Shown here in pieces: positions 46,429 through 53,531 of a stretch of 64,000 nucleotides of DNA (position 1 is its first letter; each line of letters begins with the position of its first letter). The stretch is from Lingula anatina. Lineage: Eukaryota > Brachiopoda > Lingulata > Lingulida > Lingulidae. The notes under the pieces were generated by a model that saw nothing but the letters and a program-made list of their open reading frames with translations, searched no databases and had not been told where the DNA came from. The stretch lies in assembly GCF_001039355.2 (NCBI RefSeq), contig NW_019774881.1, positions 393,942 through 457,941 of the forward strand, read 5' to 3'. The position numbers and the translations under genes were made by a program.

Positions 46429-48855
46429 CTAACCATCTGGGCCCCTTTTCTCCAGGTATAAACGCCGTGCGTTATCCCTGGTCTGGCGCAACACTTCTCG
46501 CCATCGCTCTCCCCGGATCTCCGCCACTAACTTGGCCACGTGACCAAGCAGAGCTGGAGTAGAACACTTGTTCCGTTGAATGTTGAAATACGGAGCATCC
46601 GTCTCCAAGAGTAGTCTTCCCAGGGGCAAGGTTCGTAACATGTCATGCGCCTTGGCATTGACAGGCCCCTCGTGTTCTGCGAAGCGTCCCGTGACGCCGA
46701 AGTAGGTGTTCGGATAATAGCGAACAAAAGCCCGCACCATATCCGGGGAACCTAAAAAGCAATGACAATGGATTAGCTGTCGAGTCCCCACGCCCACAGC
46801 TCTCAGTTTGTCCAGTATGATATGCCAGACCGCGTCGTCGGCATCTGTGCTGGTGCTTAAGCCTCTCCCGTGGAGGACTAGCACATGGGTTGGCTCCAGG
46901 AAATGAAGAGCAGCCTCCAGGTTGGTCAGTTGATCCTCCCACCTGGACGGCATCACTGACATGTCCAGCCCGACCTCCCCCAGTGCCGTGACTGAGGGGT
47001 GGTTGATTATGGACTGGAACTTAGCCCACTCCGTTGATGTGCAATAATGCCTAGGGTGCATTCCCACAGAAATGACCCCGCCTTCGTTTTTAATGGCCTC
47101 CATCTCACCCTCCGTGGGGTAAGTATTCGGATCACAATAGATCGCCGTGAATCCATCGATCACCACAGGTTCCACCGTGGGAACGGCTGCTTGGATCTCT
47201 CTCAAACCAGCTCTGGCGTCCAGGGATAGTTTGGTCCGAGTCCGGTCAATATGGCAGTGGGAATCGTACCCCACTGGCGACTGAGGCAGCATCTGCAACT
47301 CCTCAGGCGATGGGCTAAACAACGAGCGGAATTCCTCCTGCCCCTGGATCAAGGTCATCAGATCCAGCAACACCTCCCATCTCAACAACTGGGGTATACG
47401 GCTGGACGTTCCAAGCCGCATATGCGCTCTAAGGGCATCTATGCCCACTTGATCAACAGGGCCACCCCTGTCCTCTACACTGGCAGCATCCAGTAAAATC
47501 TCTAGGGTCAGGTGAGACCCCACAATTCTCTTCTTTAGGTAATGAAGAGCTGCCACTCTCCGCTCCGTGATCCCTGGTGCGGAGCTCAATTCCGGATGAA
47601 AGATAAGAGGCAGATGCTCCTTGAAAGCATGCTCCTCCGACATTGGCTGGCCGCAGCCTGCCAAACAATACTTAGGCCGTGCCTCACAAGGGTGTTCTAC
47701 TCTTTTCCACGAGGACTGCCCCTGATGTGTACTCCCTTGTCTCCTATGAGGAGAACAAGAACTGTCACTTCCATATCGGCGCCGTGGCCTTTTGGCAGGA
47801 GGGTGAGTGGGCCTACCCCCTCTCTTGGAATATCCTCTTGCTGCGGGAGGAGCCATCAGTGCAGCTCGATAACTCCCCGGAGCCTCACTAGGGTACCGTG
47901 ACCCTCCTGCTCGCTCCTGTGATCTCGGGTTCCGTGAACCCGTTAGTGGGTGTGGCGGGGGCCTCTTTGGTCTAGCACCCCTTTGTGCACCCCCTCCTCT
48001 AACAGGACTACGCCCACGAGATTCCTTCCGCCTTGACTCCTTGACTTGCCACTGGAATTCTGGGCCCTCTGATCCTGACCCGTGGTCAGTGGACTCAGAG
48101 ACCCGTGCCCCTGATCCTTCCGTCACTGCCACAGAGTCTCCTGACTCTGACTCCATACGCTCCGGAGGCCGTGCTCTGGATTCAAGGCTTTCCAAGCCTG
48201 CCTCAACACACATAGGCTCCGTGGCCCTTGACTCTGACTCACCACCGGTTCCCAATTCTCCTGGATCGGTCACCGGCGGCACTTCTTGGGGAACCCGTGA
48301 TTCCCCCGGTTGCTCCAACTGCGCTTCAGAGCTCCGTGGCTCTGTCTGCTCACTCCACAGCCCAGAGTCCTTAAACTCTGCCTGTGTCTCTAAGGGCGGA
48401 GTATCCAACACCCGCTCGTCAGCCGGGCTGTCACCCCCTGCCTGCCCCTCCAAGACGGCCTCGTCAACTTCCATCGATTGACCCACATACGACGTATGCT
48501 GCACAATAGTTGGGTCCGTGCCCAATCTTATATCACGAGCGGGCCCCGTGGGCTCAGCTCGCACAGCCTGCCTGCCAGATGGAACCTGTGCCACGTTGTC
48601 ACAGATCCATGCGTGGGGGCGGAATTGCACCGCTAGCAGCCCTTGTGCTAGCTTTTTCCTCCACTTCTCCATAGCTTTGTGCCGTGCCAAAGCTACTTGG
48701 CGCAATACTAAGCTGCTGGCTTGCCCCAGGCAGTCCTTAGGCGCCATCGCCACTCGATCTACCAACTCATCCATCTTCTGAATTGGCCATATCCGTCCCT
48801 CTGCCGTGCAGATTTCTATGTCCACCACCAAGTCCTTCCACTTTCTGCTGTCCAT
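46429..48855 (-). CDS. retroelement ORF with C-terminal TatD-family nuclease domain
   Basis: 808 residues, ATG at 48855, no internal stop. Residues 1-90 are helical and end in a HAWICDNV block. Residues 90-390 are acidic then Arg/Pro-rich and disordered. A possible C2H2 zinc site follows at C397, C401, H409, H414. The TatD metal-dependent hydrolase domain runs from about 529 to 800. It has the HxH pair (H533, H535 in DSHCHID), E627 in GEVGLD, H662 in LVLHG, the LIHCHC pair H696/H698 and D753 in LLETDAPY. All metal ligands expected for the family are there. TatD proteins are Mg-dependent 3'-5' exonucleases or phosphodiesterases; animal TATDN2 likewise has a long disordered N terminus and a C-terminal TatD domain. 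The ORF sits between integrase and the 3' LTR, the env position, and has its own splice acceptor abutting the ATG. Role in the element is unknown. Confidence 0.92.
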   Translation of the reverse strand: MDSRKWKDLVVDIEICTAEGRIWPIQKMDELVDRVAMAPKDCLGQASSLVLRQVALARHKAMEKWRKKLAQGLLAVQFRPHAWICDNVAQVPSGRQAVRAEPTGPARDIRLGTDPTIVQHTSYVGQSMEVDEAVLEGQAGGDSPADERVLDTPPLETQAEFKDSGLWSEQTEPRSSEAQLEQPGESRVPQEVPPVTDPGELGTGGESESRATEPMCVEAGLESLESRARPPERMESESGDSVAVTEGSGARVSESTDHGSGSEGPEFQWQVKESRRKESRGRSPVRGGGAQRGARPKRPPPHPLTGSRNPRSQERAGGSRYPSEAPGSYRAALMAPPAARGYSKRGGRPTHPPAKRPRRRYGSDSSCSPHRRQGSTHQGQSSWKRVEHPCEARPKYCLAGCGQPMSEEHAFKEHLPLIFHPELSSAPGITERRVAALHYLKKRIVGSHLTLEILLDAASVEDRGGPVDQVGIDALRAHMRLGTSSRIPQLLRWEVLLDLMTLIQGQEEFRSLFSPSPEELQMLPQSPVGYDSHCHIDRTRTKLSLDARAGLREIQAAVPTVEPVVIDGFTAIYCDPNTYPTEGEMEAIKNEGGVISVGMHPRHYCTSTEWAKFQSIINHPSVTALGEVGLDMSVMPSRWEDQLTNLEAALHFLEPTHVLVLHGRGLSTSTDADDAVWHIILDKLRAVGVGTRQLIHCHCFLGSPDMVRAFVRYYPNTYFGVTGRFAEHEGPVNAKAHDMLRTLPLGRLLLETDAPYFNIQRNKCSTPALLGHVAKLVAEIRGERWREVLRQTRDNARRLYLEKRGPDG

Positions 48856-48876
48856 CTAGAAATAGAATGAAACAAT
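48856..48876 (-). promoter_or_regulatory. splice acceptor abutting the TatD ORF start
   Basis: The sense strand reads TTGTTTCATTCTATTTCTAG and then the ATG: a pyrimidine-rich tract with CTAG at the exact border. Paired with the donor at 55794 it would remove 6939 bases and place the nuclease ATG next to the leader. Confidence 0.75.
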
Positions 48877-48902
48877 TAAGTGCACATTCCATCTCATAGC
48901 TC

Positions 48903-50180
48903 TTAAGCTCTGCGTATACAGTCTTGACATTTATATTTATTAATGCTTAAGGCATCCGTGGCCGTCACATTAACACATGACCCGTGATACCACTCCCCGC
49001 AGTAATCACATTGCAGCATAAATCTACCCTGCCAGGGTTGACGGCAACTGCAATATACTCTGTCATCGCCCCTCGCCGTGGAGTCGGGCACTGGATTCTT
49101 CCTCCAATGTTGTATCCACTGGGGCACCTCCTTGTCTCGACAAGGCTTCAACCTGTCGTGGTTGGTCACAAAGACTGCATTCCGCACCTTAACGCGGAAC
49201 AGGTTTGAACTGAGCCGTGCTACAATTAAACCTGGCCCCCTCCATGGTGGGCACAATTTCTTACACTTCCCCTTTGCTGCCGCAGTATCCAGCACATACA
49301 CTGTATCTCCCACAGCATACGGTCGTTCAAGTATCCTTAAGTCATAGTCCCTCTTCATTCTTTTAGAGGCTACTCGCAGTTTACCCCGAGCCGTCTCGTG
49401 GGCTTCCATCAGATCAGCTGCCAACCGTGCGGCATAGCTATCTGAATCTTCAAAATTGATGCTCCTCCGTGGGAACATTAAACCTGCAGGTGCGTTCGCC
49501 TCCCTCCCCAACATTAACCTGTTGGGAGTGTACCCCGTCATCCGGTTTACAGATGCCCTAAGTGCCCCGGCAATCTGTTGTAGACGCAAGTCCCAGCCGT
49601 TCTGGGCCTTCTCCGTGAAGCAGCGCACCGCATCCATGAGAGTGCGGTTATAGCGCTCTACCTGGCCATTGCTGGCCGGCCGGTACGGCGTAGTACGGGC
49701 CTTGTGAATCTCGAGCACAGAACACACTTCAGTGAACAGCTTAGATTCGAAATTCCTCCCCTGGTCCGTGAAAATCTCCAAAGGGACTCCAAACCTGGAG
49801 AAAAATTGATCTATCGCGGCCCGTGCCGTCTCCTCCGCTGACTGTGATGGTAAGGGGATACATTCGACCCATTTCGTAAATTGGTCGACCATCATGAGTA
49901 TGTACTCATTTCCCCTGGCAGTCTTCGGCAACGGTCCCAAGAAATCTAAGTGCACCCTCTCCATAGGCGCACCTGCCTGGAATTGTGTCAGAGGCACTTT
50001 TCCCTGCCTTGCAGATTTCTTATTCTGGTTACACCGGGTGCACCCAGAAACAAAGTTTTTGTCGCTCTTCCCATCCCGTACCAATAGAATCGCTCCTTGA
50101 GCCGATCCTTGGTTCTTTTCGCTCCCTGATGGCCTGATGATGGCAGACAATGATGTAGTCGGATGGCTTCCTGTTGCCAT
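48903..50180 (-). CDS. integrase with C-terminal PHD finger
   Basis: 425 residues as annotated from an internal ATG; the true protein would begin further upstream as part of pol. The zinc-binding N-terminal domain is split: its histidine half (LHHC to GHQG) lies in another frame at 50070-50194, and its CTRC half is at residues 47-50 here. The catalytic core has D79 (VHLDFLGP), D139 (IFTDQG) and E175 (NGQVERYN), a DD-35-E spacing. After the RNase-H-fold core and an SH3-like stretch (YAVGDTVYVLD), residues 375-421 form a C4HC3 PHD finger: C377, C379, C391, C394, H399, C402, C418, C421, with the CDYCGEWYHGSC signature. PHD fingers read histone H3 tails. Here the finger takes the place where chromoviruses carry a chromodomain. 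The frame break before residue 47 makes this copy defective as assembled. Confidence 0.92.
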   Translation of the reverse strand: MATGSHPTTSLSAIIRPSGSEKNQGSAQGAILLVRDGKSDKNFVSGCTRCNQNKKSARQGKVPLTQFQAGAPMERVHLDFLGPLPKTARGNEYILMMVDQFTKWVECIPLPSQSAEETARAAIDQFFSRFGVPLEIFTDQGRNFESKLFTEVCSVLEIHKARTTPYRPASNGQVERYNRTLMDAVRCFTEKAQNGWDLRLQQIAGALRASVNRMTGYTPNRLMLGREANAPAGLMFPRRSINFEDSDSYAARLAADLMEAHETARGKLRVASKRMKRDYDLRILERPYAVGDTVYVLDTAAAKGKCKKLCPPWRGPGLIVARLSSNLFRVKVRNAVFVTNHDRLKPCRDKEVPQWIQHWRKNPVPDSTARGDDRVYCSCRQPWQGRFMLQCDYCGEWYHGSCVNVTATDALSINKYKCQDCIRRA

Positions 50181-50193
50181 GCCATGGGTAGCA

Positions 50194-52383
50194 CTAACTT
50201 TTTATCCTCAGTCTCTGATCACACCTGTATAGCAGACCCTCTATGATGATAAACAAATCCCTATCCAGCCAATAGGATTTTAAGGCCTGGCTGCCTAGGA
50301 ATAAGGTAGACTGATCAGGTAGCTTACCACTTTCCAAGCTCTCCCTGATCACACTCAGGTCTGCATCCGCCTCCTGTGCTGCACGGACCTCCTCCACCGA
50401 ATAACCCCAACTGGTGAGTCGTGAAGACCCGTGGTCCTTCACCTTGACCTCACCCTCTGCTTTTCCCTCTTGAAGTGTGGATTCCTTATCACACTCCACC
50501 GTGGGAGGTTCTTCCTCAGGAGTTATCGGCGCGTCGCCTGTATCTTTAGGCCCGTGGCCACGTGCACGTCTCCGAGTAGTAACTGGAGCTACTCGAGGTG
50601 TTTCCCCTTGACCCCGGGGAATCTGATCTAACACCGTCTGTAAGACCTGGAACTCTAGCGTATCCGTGATACACTCTTCCTCTCTGCATACCTCACCGCA
50701 CACCGTGTGTTCAGAGTACACATTCACTGAATCCACCGTTACTGAGCGAACCGTCTTGCCATCGTTGTTTTGCTGACCTTCTGAAATTTCAACGCTGTGG
50801 ATATCCTCTGTATCCTGGTACGCACCCTGTGCTAGTGGAATAACATCATCCACTTCCTCCTCGAAACCCACCCAATTCTCGTGGGCCCGCCAGCAATACC
50901 CGCATCCACCACATGGTAGAGCATCCAGCCGCCCCCTGGTGCCTGCTTTGCACTGCCCCATGTGAGTCGCTCTAGACAGCGCGTCCGCATTCCCATGTTT
51001 GCGCCCGGCGCGATGAGACAACACCATGTCGTACTGTGAGAGCTCTTCCAGCCATCTCGCCAGCTGACCCTGCGGCTCCCGAAATTTCATCAGCCATCTT
51101 AAACTCGAATGGTCAGTCCTAATAGTAAATGGTTTCCCCAATAAATAGTACCTGAACTGTCGGGTGAATCGTACCACCGCCAAGAGTTCCTTACGTGTCG
51201 TACAATACCTCCTCTGTTCCCTGGTTAATCCATAGCTACCGTAAGCTATCACCTTCTCCTGGCCATCTTGTACTTGAATAAGCTCTGCTCCTATAGCAAA
51301 GTCACTTGCGTCTGTATCTAAAATGAACTCTCCGTCCACCGTGGGAACAGAAAGAACTGGGGGAGATGTTAATGCCCCCTTTAATGCCATAAAAGCCCGT
51401 GCTTGTTCCTCACCCCACTCGTAACTCTTTCCAGTTACAGCGTACAGGGGTGCAGCTATCTCACTGAAGTTTTTAATAAAGGCTCGATGGTAATTAGCCA
51501 AGCCCATGAATTTCTCCACATCTTTGGCACATGTTGGTGTAGGCCAGTCCGTGACAGCCTTAACGTCATGATCAGACATGGAGAGCATCTCCCCTGTCAC
51601 TATCCGTCCGAGAAATTCAATCTCCTTCTTAAAGAAGGTGCATTTCTTTGGATTAAGCTTCAGCTCGTAGCTGCGGAACCTCTCAAGGGCGTCCCTTAGG
51701 TTCTGTAAATGCACATCAAAAGTAGTACCGAGTACCACTATGTCATCTAGAAATGCCAGCACAGTTTTCCAGGACATTCCACGGAAAACTAAGTTCATTA
51801 TCCGAGCATAGGTCGCGGGCGCCCAGCACAGACCAAATGCCATACGCACATGCTCATAGAGACCATATTTCGTAATGAAAGCTGTCTTTTTCCGATCCTC
51901 TTCACGTATGGGCACCTGCCAATACGCAGAGTTGGCGTCTAACTTAGAAAAATACACATTACCCGACAAGGTATCCAAACAGTCATCGACTAAGGGTAAT
52001 GGGAACACGTCCTTAGTGGTCACGGCATTCAACGCACGGTAATCGATACACCACCTCACAGAGCCATCTTTCTTCCGTATTAACACTGGCGCCAGCGCCC
52101 AGTCGGAAGTTGACTCCTGAATCACTCCTGCCTTCAACATCTTCTGTAAATGGGCTTCCTCCTCGCCCACAAAGCACCGTGGCGTTCGCTGCATTCTCTG
52201 CTTTATCGGAAGAGCAGTACCGGTGTCGATCTTATGCTCAACCAATGTGAAGTTTCCTAAATCAAATTCGTCTCTAGCAAACACATCTTGATACTCCGTG
52301 AGTAATCTCGCTAGCTGAACCTTCTGCTGATCGTCTAATTCTGCACTGGATTCCTCATACACCTGCTTTAAATGAGAAGGCAT
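50194..52383 (-). CDS. reverse transcriptase and RNase H (pol)
   Basis: 729 residues. RT blocks: VRWCIDYRALNAVT, then SKLDANSAYWQVPI with the first catalytic aspartate, FGLCWAPATYARIM, and the FLDD box at 211-214 with LNPKKCTF after it. RNase H starts near residue 352 with LDTDASDFAIGA and includes LTREQRRYCTTRKELLAV and TDHSSLRWL. After RNase H comes a lineage-specific spacer with LPCGGCGYCWRAHENW and a long acidic tether before integrase. The ATG at 52383 is internal to pol: the frame is open upstream to about 52470, overlapping protease by some 100 bases in the -1 frame. The ORF stops at 50194, one frame change away from the integrase N terminus. The spacer motif recurs in the remnant at 63484-63981. 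Confidence 0.93.
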   Translation of the reverse strand: MPSHLKQVYEESSAELDDQQKVQLARLLTEYQDVFARDEFDLGNFTLVEHKIDTGTALPIKQRMQRTPRCFVGEEEAHLQKMLKAGVIQESTSDWALAPVLIRKKDGSVRWCIDYRALNAVTTKDVFPLPLVDDCLDTLSGNVYFSKLDANSAYWQVPIREEDRKKTAFITKYGLYEHVRMAFGLCWAPATYARIMNLVFRGMSWKTVLAFLDDIVVLGTTFDVHLQNLRDALERFRSYELKLNPKKCTFFKKEIEFLGRIVTGEMLSMSDHDVKAVTDWPTPTCAKDVEKFMGLANYHRAFIKNFSEIAAPLYAVTGKSYEWGEEQARAFMALKGALTSPPVLSVPTVDGEFILDTDASDFAIGAELIQVQDGQEKVIAYGSYGLTREQRRYCTTRKELLAVVRFTRQFRYYLLGKPFTIRTDHSSLRWLMKFREPQGQLARWLEELSQYDMVLSHRAGRKHGNADALSRATHMGQCKAGTRGRLDALPCGGCGYCWRAHENWVGFEEEVDDVIPLAQGAYQDTEDIHSVEISEGQQNNDGKTVRSVTVDSVNVYSEHTVCGEVCREEECITDTLEFQVLQTVLDQIPRGQGETPRVAPVTTRRRARGHGPKDTGDAPITPEEEPPTVECDKESTLQEGKAEGEVKVKDHGSSRLTSWGYSVEEVRAAQEADADLSVIRESLESGKLPDQSTLFLGSQALKSYWLDRDLFIIIEGLLYRCDQRLRIKS

Positions 52384-53531
52384 GCGTCGCGCCTCATCAT
52401 TGACCTCGTCCGTGCCGTGACTGACTGCACTGCTGGTGGTATGCAGTGAATGACCTCCGCCCCAGGTGACCTGCCACCCTCCCCTTGGTTACTAGGGAAA
52501 CATAACGGATCCCCCAGGGGCTCCCCAGACGTTATAATACCCGCATAGGTAAAAGCCCGCCCCACTTCAGTACCCTTACGCAGTAGTCTGTGCCTCTCAC
52601 TGGGATTTATGAGGACCATGATGGGTTCAGACCCCCCATTACGAATAACCCTGGGAGCAAGGAACTTACCAATACCCCCCACCTTTGGCTCTATTACATA
52701 ACTAGGAAGATCTACATCTAACTTACAGGCCACCCTGGCAGCGGAGTAAGGGGGTATCACCTGGCGCCGTGCGACAGTGACCCTGGCCATCTGAGGTGTT
52801 CCCTTATCTGAATTAGCGTCTAATGTCAGATACATGCCGTCAAACTGCATCACTCCTCTGCCGACATCCACTACTGCCTGTCCTAAGTCCTTCATAATGT
52901 CCATTCCCAGCAACATATCTTGTTCAATGGGGGCTACGTATAGCCTCACAGCATACCACTTATGTCCAATCTTTAACTTAACAGGGCCTGCTGTAAACCC
53001 CTGCATCACCATTTCCCGTCCAGCGGCTAAAAGCTGTACTGAATTCAACCTCTTAGGTTGTTTCTTAAGACTGTTGTAAATGCGGTCTGAAAGTATCGTA
53101 ACTTGAGCCGCAGTGTCCACTACAGCATTCACAGCAATGTTTCCCACTTTCATCTGAAGTGAATAATCCGCCACTGTTCCGATTTGTCGCACCACTACCA
53201 TGGGAGCAGGAACCGTGCCCTGTATTCCCCCTGTGGTAGCCTCGTCTGCCCTGGTTGGTAATTCAACGTGACCCATATCACGGTTGGGCTTGTCTTGGAC
53301 TAGTGCTGCCCCCTGTCGAGTAAATTCTGATTGCACACCCTGTACCTCCGTGGGTACAGTGCACTTAATATCCGAAACTGCTGACTCCTCTGGTACCCTG
53401 AGTTTCTTAATGGGCTTATTTATAACATCTGGGCCTATGAATCGCTGGATCGAAGGTTGGCCTCCGGCCTCGACCCGGTGGAGTTTCCCACCTGCGGGCA
53501 CTCCCTTGCAATGTGCCCTTGCCGATTGCAC
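52368..53531 (-). CDS. aspartic protease region (pro)
   Basis: The 387-codon open frame has no ATG at its upstream edge (it begins at a GTG) and overlaps the end of gag by 97 bases in the -1 frame, so it should be made by frameshifting. The retropepsin active site is VVDTAAQVTILS with D139; the usual third residue Gly is Ala. A flap-like segment and a DMLLGMDIM block follow, the C-terminal hydrophobic strand being typical of retropepsins. The N-terminal 120 codons are a linker. The same DTAA variant is seen in the old relative at about 57000. The frame ends at 52368 inside the RT overlap. Confidence 0.88.
   Translation of the reverse strand: MQSARAHCKGVPAGGKLHRVEAGGQPSIQRFIGPDVINKPIKKLRVPEESAVSDIKCTVPTEVQGVQSEFTRQGAALVQDKPNRDMGHVELPTRADEATTGGIQGTVPAPMVVVRQIGTVADYSLQMKVGNIAVNAVVDTAAQVTILSDRIYNSLKKQPKRLNSVQLLAAGREMVMQGFTAGPVKLKIGHKWYAVRLYVAPIEQDMLLGMDIMKDLGQAVVDVGRGVMQFDGMYLTLDANSDKGTPQMARVTVARRQVIPPYSAARVACKLDVDLPSYVIEPKVGGIGKFLAPRVIRNGGSEPIMVLINPSERHRLLRKGTEVGRAFTYAGIITSGEPLGDPLCFPSNQGEGGRSPGAEVIHCIPPAVQSVTARTRSMMRRDACLLI

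Noticed and set aside
48041-48481. 146-residue plus-strand ORF rich in Ser, Pro and Asp
   Set aside because: Antisense shadow of the disordered acidic region of the nuclease ORF.
46429-48855. Host TATDN2 gene trapped inside the element
   Set aside because: The ORF has no introns, lies between integrase and the polypurine tract in element orientation, and a related N-terminal ORF is in an older sister element, so it belongs to the element.
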